Assembly: GCA_015657535.1 (NCBI GenBank) | Contig: JADHZB010001838.1 | Span: forward strand, 54,394-118,393 | DNA: 64,000 nt | Direction of reading: 5' to 3' | From: Nephromyces sp. MM_2019 | Taxonomy: Eukaryota > Apicomplexa > Aconoidasida > Nephromycida | Part shown: one piece after another, positions 36,501 through 49,600 of the stretch | Layout of the letters: every line of letters starts with the position of its first letter | Position numbering within the stretch: the first letter of the stretch is position 1 | Notes under the pieces: model-generated | Database searches by the model: none | The model's input: only the letters and a program-made list of their open reading frames with translations | What the model was told of the DNA's origin: nothing | Made by a program: the position numbers and the translations under genes

Positions 36501-37567
36501 GTAGTGTTATGTCACCGTAATAAGAGTATTTAAGAATCTTAATTCCCTTGAAATTAGAGCAAAGAAAAAAAGTTATATCTAATTACAAAGATAGTGCTTT
36601 GATGTTTCTGAGCTCTGCTGATTTTTTATTTATGTCAGGTCCTTCTTTAAAAGCATTTAAATGGCACGTATAATTCTCCATTCACGATGGTATTAATATT
36701 AACACAAGTGATTTTCACCCAGCAGATATGCTGGCAGCCTGTTTACACGTAACTATTCGCTCCAAAATAAGTAATACCTGAATAATCCAAAATGTTTAAC
36801 GCTTTCAACGAGCTAGGAATGAGTGAACAACATTCTAAACAACAAAGAGCAGTAATCCTTGAGCTCTTTTAGTACATAAATTAACATATGGAATGACAAG
36901 CTCAACTTCGAAGATAGGTCCTCTAACGTTCAAAAGCATCATCACTGACGATCCAGCTTCCAAATATAAGGAAAGTAAACACACGTAGCGGAAAAAATTA
37001 CTAACTCCAAGAAACCAAATCTATTTAGAAAATATAAAAAGCATTAATGCGAAACCTTACTACATAGATTATATTTAGGAGATAGACGCCTGAAAACTGT
37101 TCCAAATTCTTTTCGCTTCCATTCTACTAAGGCTTTTTAAGATCAGAAAGCACCCCTCTAAGGGATCGACAGTAGAATTTTCGGATAATTAATGTAGTGC
37201 CTATCCGATGCACTTGAGTTCTTATGAAACGGAGCAGCGCAAAATATAGCACCGTAAGAAAAGTTGCAGGCTAAATACTAGCCACAGCGGATCCTCAAGG
37301 AGCCCTCCACTGTTTTGTAGCCATAAGAAGCAGATTTGAAATTATGCTTGGGTGCCCAAAAAATCGTGTTCATTATTAAACGAAGTTCTAGATACTTCAA
37401 AGAACACTAGAGCAGTTCAGTACAAAAAAGATTAAGATGAATCCGGGAAAATTGCAGCAGCATATCCGGTAAACCATTCATAGGCAGTGAGAATAATAGA
37501 CGTGGTAAAATCTATCATCACTGAACAGGATTTATGATGATAGTATAACACATTGATATAAAATCAA
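33536..37567. other. Intergenic; weak open frames only
   Basis: This holds the presumed promoter of the - strand coiled-coil gene at its left edge. Weak + frames at 34389-34592 (SIQASKLLDRIASNKDVRSF) and 35173-35373 lack clear splice partners. A 71-bp direct repeat lies at 36026-36166, preceded at 35960-36000 by short ttcgaggt/ttcgcagt-like repeats. Nothing else is supported. Confidence 0.4.
36026..36166. repeat. Two-copy direct repeat, 71-bp period
   Basis: Copies begin at 36026 and 36097 with gtgaacgcatcattcgta and gtgaacgaatcattcgta. Both continue through gtagaacacggaag and gggaaattcattctc to tatgcac/tatgcat, with few mismatches. The location is intergenic. Confidence 0.85.
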
Positions 37568-37740
37568 TTAAAAAAGGTTCCTGCCTGCTTCATACGAAGC
37601 AAATAAGCAGCACATAACAAGCGGGGTGTACATACGGAGGCAAAAATATTGGCTTGCGTACGCGAGAATGCTGTATCCGCACACATGATACTGTTGCACT
37701 CTTAGATTTACATCATAATATAAGCTGCTATTTGCTGCCC
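37568..37740 (-). other. Possible - strand exon, unidentified
   Basis: After a good acceptor (tttacttgcag on the - strand), a frame of about 57 codons to a stop encodes a Cys- and Tyr-rich stretch including QQYHVCGYSILAYASQYFCL. It could be the terminal exon of a - strand gene, but no upstream partner was found between 37.8 and 41 kb. Confidence 0.22.
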
Positions 37741-37799
37741 TTCTGCAAGTAAACATAGGTTAGATTGGGCTGAGCGTGGGGGGGAAAAAATTCTTATTA

Positions 37800-40700
37800 G
37801 AAAGGAAAGTAAAAATTTAATGCAGTCAAAAAAATTTATAAATAACTACTTCAGTGGTTTGAGGCGGTTTTTGTTAAAGTGGCCTAATTAAATTATCCAG
37901 GATATTTGTCCGATAAAAAGCAATCCGCCGTTCTCAGTTGTCAAAAACATGGAAAAATAAGTTACCGGAAATTTTTCGAGTGAAGAACCAGATTTCAAAA
38001 AAGCTAAAAATCTTATTGTGTAGTCCAGGTGCGTACCAGAGCATTTTAAAGATATGCGTTCTTAATCAGTATTTCTTGTTGTGTGTAGCATACTCCAGCA
38101 GCCACTCTAAATAAATATTAAAATTTTTTTAGGAAAAGGGGGGCGAAACGACGATAAAATACACTTTTTCCCATAATTATACGATAATTCAGTCAAGCCA
38201 CCCAAAGACACCCATAAATACAGCTCCAATAGACCCATGGCTAAAAAAAACGTCTAAAAATTTTGGCTCTTATTGATAATAGAGGTACGCTAGAAAATAG
38301 TAAGCCTATCCAAATTATAAACTCCCTTTTAAAAAGAATGGTACATATAATGGAGAGCAGTAGCAGTACTAACATGTAAGGGCATCAAACACGTAATAGA
38401 ATTAGATAGTTAGAAAAACCTCTGCACGAATCAAATATGTTCTTTCGAGTTTATATGGAAGACTCAAATTTGGATATGAGACAGCTCATATCCAAATTTT
38501 AATTGGTGAAATCATTCAAGATAGAAAGATACCAAAGATAGCAACATTAGATAAGATAAGCAGAGCCTATAAAAGAGCCTTTGTTTAATCTAGAAAATAA
38601 ATTCATTTTGCCGAATTGAACTGTAGTGGTATATACCAACTATACCTTCTTTAAGCGGCTAAATAGCAAAAAAAGCCCAGAAACACATAAATATATGAAA
38701 AAAAACAACAAACAACGCAGTCAGGTACACAAAGCAAAAACACACACACAACATTCAAGTACTGAAAAATAGTGGAGGAGAGTAACAGGTAAAGTATCAT
38801 GAAAAAAAAGGCAGCTGGAGATATAATTATAGCAATTTTTTCATACAATCTAGTCACAAAGTAATTCATCAACACCAAGCTAAGCGAAGTGCACTCTTCA
38901 TTCTGATGCTTCTCACATTAAAGTCAGCTACAAAGCGGCATTAAAATTATTTGCTGAATCATCATATATACGATTTCACTGGCATTAATTAGCAAATATA
39001 TAAGTGGAGAAGAAGTGCACTAGGCTCAACAAAATGAGGAATACTGCATTTTTAATGCTGTGATTACGCAAAAACATGCATATAATATAATAATATATTA
39101 GCGAAGTTTGCGATAATATTATAAGCCCTACATACATTTTCTTCACAACAAGAAAAACGCATAGTCTAATGGAGGCTTAAGGTACACTCAAAGTTCTGCA
39201 GGTTGCATCTATACCTTAACCTCTGGCAGTAGCTGGAGATATATATGGGGATAACAAAGCACCTTATATAAAAAGCTTAATCTATGAAAATAATTTTTCA
39301 GAACCACGCTAAAAAGCAAAGGAATAGCAGAAAAAAAAAATGAAAAAGAAAAATAAAAAGGTTGTACAAAGCATGGCAAAACAGGCAGGGAAACCAGCCA
39401 GAAATCCTCAATATATACAGTAATAACAGAGTAATATATAACCAAAAAAAAAGCTAAGAAGTTCGCAAGAAGGCTTATTAGACATTTCCATTATTTTATA
39501 TAATAGAATATCTAGCTTTAAACATCTAGCTACATGCACTTTTTCTAGGTTTAATTGCCGTAGATATTCCTGTCACTACAGGATTAGCTTCGGAGAAAAC
39601 AAGCATGGAAAGGCAACAAAGGCATAGCATTTCTTTACTATGCCATAGCTTTATAAATTTCATTCTTTCGGATAAGGAAAGAGCTTCCCCACGCCATAGC
39701 CATTAATAGCTAGGGAGAATAATGATGTTTGCTTGGCTTTCAGGTTCAAGAGCAAGTCTTTAGTACCATCTTACCTAAAAAGTATAACAACGAAGAAATT
39801 CATACTAAAAGGTGAGAAGCCAAAACAAAAAAAAAAATTTTTTTTCATAGAAGGAAAATATATGAAGACTAGCAACTCAAAAACAGTGCATGGAGAGGCA
39901 AAAAAACAAGTAGCTCCAATATTTTCCTCTATAGAAAGTATTCAAAGCAAGACTAAAACACAATCTATTGCAGATTATGGAGGTGCTTATACGTCCAAAA
40001 TTTTCACTACGTGGTGTAGGGGTAAATGCTTACAGAAAAAGTAAAAAAAATTCTGGTGTAAAAGTCGGCACACATTAATTTAAAGAGAGAGTTTTCAAAA
40101 TAAAATCAAAGAAATAAGCTTTAGAGATAATACTAGAGTTATTTTAAAACAAAAAACCCCGATAAAAAACGTGAAGAATCCAAAAATACCAAATAGGCTG
40201 ACTCTCAGCACTTTGAAACAAGGTCAGCATCTTTTTTTAGAGGAAATTACTGCAGAATAATCAAAAAAACCTGAAACTCATTAAGATTATAAAATCAAGT
40301 CTATTGCACATGTTTTTACCCATCTTCAAGGATTTCGCACTAAGAAATTCCCAGCAATTGTGAGAAAAAACAAAAACTTTTTTTAGTCAAAGGGCGCAAG
40401 AAAAAAGTAGGAGACTTTTGCAAAAAGTTTGAAATTTTCGCTCAAGATAGTCTTAACTACAAGGAGTATATATGTTAAAAATAGAGCCAGTATAATCAGT
40501 TCCTCTTCAGTAGCAATCAGTAAATGAGCAACCTCGAGTGCGTTTGTCGTGGAAAAAAGACTAGAGGCAAAAAAATATTTTAAGTATAAATTTTTTTTTC
40601 ACCATTTTTATTTCATTTATAAGTAAGTTTATTATTATTTTATCTACTTTGATTTTTGCTTGCCACTCATAGCAAAAATAAAGAATATAGAGCCCCCTTT

Positions 40701-41238
40701 TAGCTAGCTTTATCGATTAAAAAAACTTTATACTATATATTTCATACCATAAGTTCTACAAAAAATTTGGCAAACAACTTGTTTTTGAGTTCCTGGGACA
40801 ATACAAGCTTTAAAGAAGCATTAACAGCGGAAAGCTTGTCCATTAAAAACACAAAAAAACATGAAAAGCTTACAGAATACACACCAAAATATAAAGATGG
40901 CAACCTGTGCAGAATATATGCAAAAAATTGTGGTTAATGACGTTAACACACAAAATAAGTATCAACAAAATAAGGCTGTATTCTAGTGTTTATGGTAAAA
41001 AGAAAGGTGAACCAGAATGTTGGCACTTTCTAGCATCTATCCCAAAAACTTAATGACATGCATGCAGTATAAAACATTCTGCGCTTCGTCTAATATATCT
41101 TTACACATGCAAAAAGCTGAAGCAGAGCGAATAGGTGGAAGAGATGATTTTTTCAAATAAAAAGCAGAGAAGAGAGCGTTAAAGTACTGAAAACGCACAC
41201 GAATAGCAACGTTTTCTCCGAGCAAGCAAATCAAACTT
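37800..41238. other. A-rich stretch (T-rich on - strand), probable intron or intergenic
   Basis: This segment is dominated by A runs on the + strand. Open frames on the - strand are T-rich hydrophobic translations typical of introns (for example 38651-38878 and 39209-39445). The + frame 39733-40044 is Lys-rich from A runs and not credible. The - frame 41037-41192 (YFNALFSAF, DILDEAQNVLYC) after the acceptor cgttttcag is a weak exon candidate. Confidence 0.4.
38466..38499. repeat. Perfect 15-bp inverted repeat, 4-base loop
   Basis: Arms aaatttggatatgag (38466-38480) and ctcatatccaaattt (38485-38499) flank the loop acag. The element lies in the non-coding A-rich stretch and could fold as a hairpin in RNA of either strand. 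Confidence 0.8.
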
Positions 41239-42922
41239 TTACCCTATCATTTTGCAAAAACCAAAATTTGAAGTAAAAAACACTTCAATTAGCTCCATAA
41301 CCCAAAGCAGCTATGATGTGCGTAGTAAGCATATGACACTGAAAAAGATTCAAAGTTTGAAAAATATGAAATTAAAATGAAAAATTCCTGAAATCCATAC
41401 ACATCAACCCCACCACATCAAGCCAAATCACGTACTAAAAATGCTACAAAAGAGAATTCACATAAAAGCAATAAAAAGTATAAAATCCTGGAAAATTCCA
41501 GTCTGTCGTAAATCAAGTCTTTTTCGGTAAGACTAACCTTGAGCTTCGGATTATCATGCTCAACTAGTTTTATCAACAAGCTGAAACCGGTACGAATGTG
41601 CCTTTTTGAGGCACGCTGGATCATCTGCAGATTCTCTGCCTCAGAGTAGAAACTGTAGCCCTGGAAAAAGCAGGGATAATGAAAAATCCTTCAATTTGCT
41701 TTTTGTTTGAAGATAAAACATAAAATAATATCTAAAGGAGTTATATGAAGAAAGTTTTGTAAAAGAAGAAAAAAAGCTTCAACTTGGGTAAGAGAGAGAT
41801 CATGCGAAAAAAGCTTCATATTAAGCTGCAGGAGTCGATAGATGAGGATGCTGCAGCTCTCACACACAAAACAAAAATCTTTGCCAAAATATCCAAATTT
41901 ACTTCAATCAAACTTCATTATTACAACCACAGGCAAGGAGCTTTTTGAAATACCAGTATTTACTAATTTTCAGTCTTCACTATTTTGTTTACCTAAAATA
42001 GGGTGGTAACCATCATAGTCCCACAAATAGGGCCCCAAAAAATCTAGGACTAAAAGAAAAAATGGTCTTGAGTAGCTACGCATTATGACATGCTCAAAAA
42101 ATATTCATAGAATCTTGAAAAAATGCAAAAAGATTTTCATTTTTCGTAGGGTGAAAGAAGCTGCTTTACTAGCTTAAAAAATAGAGGAAAAATTATAAAA
42201 ATACGCAAAGAAACAAGAAAAATCGGTGGTTTTCGCTTGATTTCCTAACTGCAAAACGCACCTTCTCTGACCAAGAAAGGAACGCCTTCAACAGCTTTTC
42301 ATACTTCAGCGAATCTTCCTGAAAACCAAAGATTGAAATATAGGATCAAAGCAAAACAGTGACTCTAGCCACAATACATATCCATCTACTGCATATAAAA
42401 AAAAATCTCTCTTTTTGATCGGTGTATCACTGCTTAGTTACAAAGAGTAGGTTGAAATATTAAATCGCAAAAAAAATCAAGAGATTTTAGTGTTTTTTTA
42501 TATTTTTCTTCATTACATAAAAAGAAGGCATTTTTTCCCTCAAATCAATATTATTAAGTTTTTATTGTTTTCAATGGGAGCTGAATATTCTCGAATTATT
42601 TCTTCATGATGTACTTGTATCAAAACAATCTATCAATATAGTGAGGTTTGAGAGAAAATATAATTTGTTTGAGATTTTTCGCGTGAAGATAAAGATACAA
42701 AAGAGATTGCGTGTTACGGTATGCGTAAAAATCCTGAAAGTTAGAGCAGTAATCATCAAAACGAATAATCTTAAAGGGGATATTGTACTATAGCAGCCCA
42801 TGAGTCATAATATCACACAAAACTGATACAAGGGGCTTGGGATGTAGCAGTCATTAGAAGTTTCTACCTGATTTTGCCGCTGCTATGAGCTGATTCACGA
42901 ACCATTCATTATCCCGGGACAT
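41239..42922 (-). CDS. Unidentified small multi-exon gene
   Basis: Four - strand segments have good splice sites: 42922-42868 (ATG, MSRDNEWFVNQLIAAAKS, donor TCAG|GTAGAA), 42318-42262 (EDSLKYEKLLKAFLSWSEK, donor GTGCGT), 41660-41538 (acceptor tttttccag, GYSFYSEAENLQ, donor AAG|GTTAGT) and 41310-41239 (LLWVMELIEVFF to a stop at 41241-41239). The last three agree in phase 0. The first ends in phase 1, so an exon is missing or it belongs elsewhere. The product looks helical and compact. I do not recognise a family. Since the primase-like gene lies just upstream on the same strand, these could be its 3' exons rather than a separate gene. Confidence 0.42.
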
Positions 42923-43667
42923 AAAACAAATCTCAAATTTGATGAGGGTGAGGCATACCACACCCGAAGAAGAAGTACGCAGAAGCAGAATTCAAAAGCT
43001 AAAAATGTGGGCATTTGCAAGCAAAATTACAAAAAAGTTTGTGCTTCCATGACTTAAAAAGACGATACAGACGCAGTTTTCATCTTTACCAGCAAAAACA
43101 GCTAAAAAAACCCCAAATTCAACACACACACAGCAATCAAACAGCACAAATAACCTTATAATATCCCAACGAATGACTAGTTATCCCGCAGATTCTAAAC
43201 CAGCTCCAAAAATGTTTGGCGCGCTTTGGATGCAGCAGATTGAGTGCTTCTTCAAATTTTTTTACAAATGGCCATCCTGTGTGCATGTATATACATCATG
43301 AGGAGGGACAAGGTGACAGTAAAAGAATGGTTTCCATAAAAAAACGATAAATATACATAACTTTAGCGCATAAAAAAATCAGTACTTAATATTAAAAAAC
43401 ACTAGATTCAAGTGCAGGAATGAAGAAAAACTAAAGCACACACAATTTAAAAAAGAACACACACAATTTTTCAAAAAGACTTCTCAATAAAGATAAAAAA
43501 AAAGATGAAAAAAATTACACAAAATCTACCACCATCTTCGCCAATAAAAGTCGAATTTATGCTTATTTTCAGGGAAATATTACTTCAATTGATGATTTGT
43601 ATAAAAAGATATGAAAAAGAGTATTTACTTCGCCATGGAATTTCAGCGACTTCTATGAGCAAATTAC

Positions 43668-46600
43668 CAGAAAAAGACATGAAATGTTTTGTTTTATGCA
43701 ATAAAAAATTGCTATCGGCCTCCTCTTCATCTCCTTTGATGAATTCAGGTAGAAATAATTCATTCAAATGAGATGATAGACTGCTTGTATCTGCTGAAGG
43801 AGAGCCCCGGTAGAAGATATCCAAATAATGTTTATCCCTAAAGAGATATTTATGAGCTAAAATAACCAATGAATTGAGAAAATAGTGAAACTACGAAAAA
43901 ATCATTACAAAAAATTGAAAAATTTCGATTATATCGCGCACAAAAAAAGGGTTAATTAAGTAAAATAGCAAGGCACACACACAGCGAAGCTACAGAATAG
44001 CTGCAAAAATCATAGGCATAAAGTATAAAAAATGAATTTTTTATCATTTGTGATGTCTTTTTTCGGAAAGTTTTTTAAATACAGAAAAATACTCAGATAA
44101 GCTAGAATGTTGATTTTTTTCAAGTTTTTGGAGGCGTTTTAACGTTAATATATTTAATTTAATGCTTTAATACTATTTATCCGTTGGGGAAACTTCTGCC
44201 ATATTTATTAATGCTGTATCACGTTTAATTCCTGGTGTAGTAATAACTGGTTTTTTCTTTAATTTTTTTGAAAAAACAAGAAATTAAAAAAAATTGAAGA
44301 AAAAACCAGTCAAATGCTTGATTTTTCAGATGAAGATGAAAATTTATATGTGGAAGGTGAAATTTCGCATCAAAATTAGGGAAAGAAGCATGGTAATTTC
44401 AACTACTCAAAATAAGCTCCAGGTACACCATATCGCCATGTTAAAGATATATAAAAGAATCAACAAAGCAGAAAATAAAGAAAAAAAGATGTGCAAAAGC
44501 AAAGCTGCTGATGGGCTAAAAATCAGCATATTTTGAACTATTGCCACAAAACAAGTAAAAGTTGACATAAAAAGATTCAAAAAGACACCATTGGAAGCAC
44601 TGCAGCAAGAGGAAAAAAAAACACACACATATCAGAAAGAGAACCCTATTTCTACTAATATTAACAGACCAGAAAATGACAAAGATGCTTGATACTCGGA
44701 AAAAAGCCAAAAAATTTGAAAAGAAAACAATTTATCCGCAAAGCTGTGAAGAAAGCAAAAAAGGCAATGATACTAACAACCAAGTTTCGGGGGGGGGGTG
44801 GTAAAGTAAAAGCTGCCAAAGCGTAAAAAAGAAAGCTTTTCAAGGCTTAAAAGCTCCGAAAAAAAAAGTTAAAGAAGGATCAATTAACTGCGAGATGCTG
44901 ATGAAGAGCTAAAAGAATGCCTACAAAAATAGGGAAAAAGTGCGAAACAATGATGTTTTTTGAAGTAACCTGCAGGAGGTACTGAAGAAAGTAAAGTTTT
45001 TACCAGAAAAGTACCTTCAGAAAGGTATCGTGCACCCCACATACAACACACACGAAAAACTGAGAGCATCACAACACTTGACGTTTTTGTTGAAAAAACG
45101 CCAGATACTCGCTTTTGGATGAGTACGATAATTTTTTGAAATAAAAAGATAAACTAAAATGAATCTAAAGTCCCACAAAAACAACAGAAAAAGGCGTTTA
45201 TATTATTTATTTGATTTTTATGGCTTTAATAGCTTTGAATCTTCTTTTTACGAGTGTTATTTTGGTAAAATCGTCAAATTTATCATGTAAATCCAATTGT
45301 TTGAGAAAAAAAAGGAAAAAGTGTGCAGCTCTGCATATGAAGAATATAAAAAAAATTTCGCTGAAGGTTTAACTCCTAAGCAAAACATTTAATTACGGAA
45401 ATTATGATGAAACAATAGACTTATTATTTTCTTGTAAAAAACAGCTTAGAAATTTCAATTTTCAAAGCAAAAAATCTATACTTTTAACCTGAAATTTAGT
45501 AGCATTGGATTTCTACTCACTAAGGATTCAAACCGTAAATGCTCATCAACCAGACGGTATTCAGGATTTACATATGTGACGAAACCAGTGAGAATATCAT
45601 TCCTATATAAAGCGAAGACAGAAAAACTTAAATTTTTGCCTTTGTGATTTGTGTGCGAAAGTTGAAAAAATCTAGTGTGTGTACGTATGGCTTGTGTAAA
45701 TAAAACAAAAGAAATAATAGTATACTTTTGGGAGGCCATGAGATGCAGTGAAAAACGAAAAAAAAAGACTTAAAATAGATTCAGACAAGGAAAATCATGT
45801 AGAAATGAATAACAACAATTAGAGAAGTACCTAATAAAAATAGAAATTAAAAAAAGAGATGAAAGTAGAAGAAAAAGAGAGAAAAGAAACAGCGCGAAAA
45901 GAAGGGCGAAAAAGAGCGAAAATAAAAAGAAGAGCGAAAAGAAAAAGAAGAGAAAAGGATAGAAAACAAAACTTCTCCTCTCATTTATGCTAGAAAGTTA
46001 TTAACTCAGAAGAATTCAAAAATCCTGCCTTCCGTACAAAAAAGATCTCAATATACTTTGCTTCATCTTCATAAAATTTTTTTTCCAATCGCCAAAAAGT
46101 GATTATGAGTTATATGCATAGAGAAAAGACTCTGAACAGACATGTAAACATTTAGATACTTCAGAAAAACTAAAAATAACAAAACTGGAAAGAGTCCTGC
46201 TCATTTAGTAGTCTGATTTATTTTAATAAAAAATCCACAGAAAGCTAAAGGAATGAGAGGTTTTAAAGAGATAAAATCTTTGAAAAAGTACGAGTTTCCC
46301 TCTTTTTGCATGCGAAAGCTTTGCTTGATAGTAAGAACCTGTGGAATACTACTGGCTCCAAAGTGTTTGAAACCAGCAATCCATCGCTACAGGTTAGATA
46401 TTTGGCTGCGAAAGGTGCTGAAAATAGTAGAAGAAAAGTAGTATTTCGGAAGATTTGGTAAAGTCGTTAAAAAAAAAAATAAAACTAGCTTTAGCCTGAA
46501 ATGCTTTGAGTGTGTAAAAATTTTGGGCATGAAAAGGGGCTAAAATGAATAAAATGTAAGGGCAAACAACGAAAGTTTTAGAAAGATTAAGAATAAAAAA

Positions 46601-49600
46601 AACCACGAAGTTCCTTCAAAACAGAAGAAATGAAAAAAAACAGCGAATTTTCTCCAAAAGGCCAAAAAAAAGAGGATATTCGCCTCTACTGGCTTTGAGA
46701 AGCATAAAAAACAAAATTTCAATAAATTTTCGCAAAAAAATCTCGTCTACTCAAAGAAGCTAATATTCTACCAACTATTCTGACAAGAAGACATGCATAT
46801 CCAAAAATTAAGGAGTTTTACTTTGGATTATCTCTAATCATCTCCATCTCCTTCTCATCTACACACAATTATGTCCTTTAGGAAATAATCAAAGTGCTCT
46901 TCAAAGAGGACTAAACACATGCCTCATTGTAGGAATCCTACCAATAGTACATCCTTCTAGCACACACTATATTGAATAAGGCATCGCACATTTAATCGTC
47001 TTACGATACCTCTGAAAGCTTGAAATTTAGTGTAAGGGTTCCTATCAATTACATCGCTGAGGAGCAGCTGTGATGACGAAACTTTGCATGAAAAATGATC
47101 TTCACTACCATCAAAAAGTGTAGAAATAAGCTCCTTTCCATCGTTAGTAATAAAAAAACCGTCATCTATGGGTGACTGTAGCATTAGCAAGTCGATAAAC
47201 TTGACCATGTTGAAAAAGCTTGGCAAAATGCTTCGCTGATGCCTAAAGTCTTGAAACTGCAATGGGTGCCAAATTGTAGAAAAAAAATGATTAGTGGAAG
47301 AAATTTCATGTTTGTGTGTGCAAAATGCCATAATCAAGGAGAAGAGCTGGTAAGACTGAGCACACATTTCATGCATGTGTGTGCAAAATGCCATATTCAA
47401 AGAGAGGATGAAAAAACATTAAAATTGGCTAAAAAAGTACCACAGCGCTTAGGCAAGGGTCTCAAGATAAGCGAAAGCTTTCGTATAGCTCAATGCATCA
47501 TCAAGGCGAGTGTAAAAATGTAAGTAAACTTCGCTAAGTCAGGGATGAGAGCTTCTTTTAAATCATAAATCTCATCAATTTTTACAATATTACTCGCAAA
47601 TAAACAAATAAAAAGTAACTCAAGACGCAAAAGCTACTCAAAGTATCTTCGGACTGCAGAAAGGACAGAAAAAGACAGAAAATGGAATAAAACATCCTAA
47701 AGGAAAGCTCTCCAATGATAAATAAAAATCTGATGAAAACCAAAATCAAAGCAAGGTGAAATTGCTGGCAGACGAAACAAAACATTCCATATCACCAACT
47801 AGAAGAGGAAAAAAAAACATCCTACAAGACTAGCTAAATTTCAAGCACAAAATGTCGACAAAAATAAGAAAAAAACAATTTTTGAAGAAAAATAAAAAAA
47901 AGCGAAAATTTCGCGTTAAACTCAAAATCTTCACCACAAGTTTTCACAATCTTTTCTCAGCCATACATCCATACAGCAGTGGAATAGCTAGTGCTTCAAA
48001 ATTTACAAGAAACTAGACCTGAATCTCTGGGAATATTATGTGCGTTGAATACTTTGTGTGCGTCTTTGAAATAAGAACAGTCGGTGAAAGTGGGCGATCT
48101 GGTGTCAGACCGAAGAAAAATCTGACCTGGAACGCAAGGGAAGAGGTTTAATAAACCACCTTTTGAGCATATATATTGGGAAATGCATGTCAAGGATTAT
48201 GATGAATTTGGAGGAAACTGATGTTTTCTGCTTAAAAGCATTGATAAGGCAATATGGCCTCTAAAAGATGCATGAATCAGTCACAAATCATTTAAAAAAA
48301 AAAAACGCCTAAAATAGGTAATTGCTGACTCTTTATTACCTAAAAAACTCTTGTTGCTAGCAAGATGCGTCGTCTTTGAGAAGATGAAAAAACTTAAAGG
48401 CAGAGAAATTTCAAGAAAAGTTTCTAATGGCATCTAATACTTCATTTAAAAATGATATTTATACAGCAATACATCAAAAGTAGGAGCAAATTTACGTCTT
48501 CAAGCATCTTGTAAAAGGTTTTTCGATTGATAATTTCCTAGAAATTCGTTTGATCTTACCAACTTCGAACTTGTCGTGTGAGTATCTATCCTTAATCAGC
48601 CAGTCGTCAATATATCAAGAGCATAAAATTTAGGAGCTAAAAGGTACTATGAATGTGTTTAGCTAACGGTTTACTATGAGATCGACGGTGCTATCATACG
48701 CTTTATACCATGTTTAGTAAAAACCAAAATTTTCCCCAAAAATTCTTAGGATTCGATCGAAACCTACGGCTGCCATCGCAAAAGCTGGAAATGGCCATAC
48801 AGTAGAGCAAATAGGTTATCTCTAAGCATAAATAGGAGAAATTTCCGCCATTTTCCTGTGTGATTTTATTTTTACTGAGTAAAAGTAATTAGTTTGAATA
48901 AGCCTCTATATATATGAGTAAACTACAAAATCAGATGCTATTTGTGTATCTACAGAAGGGTGAAACAGAGCGCAAGAGAAAGACTTCATTATCCCGGAGA
49001 CAGCGTATTGAAGTATAAAGAGAAGAAGATTCAGCTGCTTACTAGCTTATTTTTTTTTCTTCTTCTTTGGATGATAAAAGCAAAAAAAAGCGTGCAATTC
49101 TCAAAATACACTCTTATAGATTTCATTTGTTCAAAATATTTTTCTTTATTTTTAGCTGGAAACCCGCAATTTTGAATTTATCCTCATCTGCTTTTGATAT
49201 ATAAAAAGCTTATAATAAAAGAAAACACGTCTTCAGAGTACCTAGAGGGAAATTAACCCAAGTTTTACCTCTAAAATCAGAGAAAATGCACCGAAAAACC
49301 TTAATGCGATAAGTTTTGAAGATATATTTTCAAATGAAAAACAGGAGATTTTATTAAAAAAAAATTTTATAGTGCTCTCATAAAAAGAATTAGTTTTCAT
49401 TATTTGATATAATTTGGCAAAAAATTATTGTTTTTTTAATTTTCAAAACAACTGCAGAATTTCCAATACCAAATATCTTGTAATTAGGGTATCTTTTCAA
49501 TGAAAAAGCAATGAAAAAATGTCAGAGAGAGCTTATTAAACCGCATATTTTTGGAAGAAAAGGCATGAAGAACAAGTTAAAAATGAGCGCTAAATGCAGA

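Noticed and set aside
39733..40044. Lys-rich 103-codon + frame
   Set aside because: Produced by A runs in an A-rich stretch; no splice context or domain, and the - strand is the transcribed one here.
44407..44843. Overlapping - strand hydrophobic frames
   Set aside because: Phe/Leu/Cys-rich translations of T runs in several frames, as expected for introns.
47239..47523. + strand frame with two CAKCH motifs resembling haem or zinc sites
   Set aside because: The motif comes from a 63-bp direct repeat, and the frame lies antisense to a primase exon with better support.
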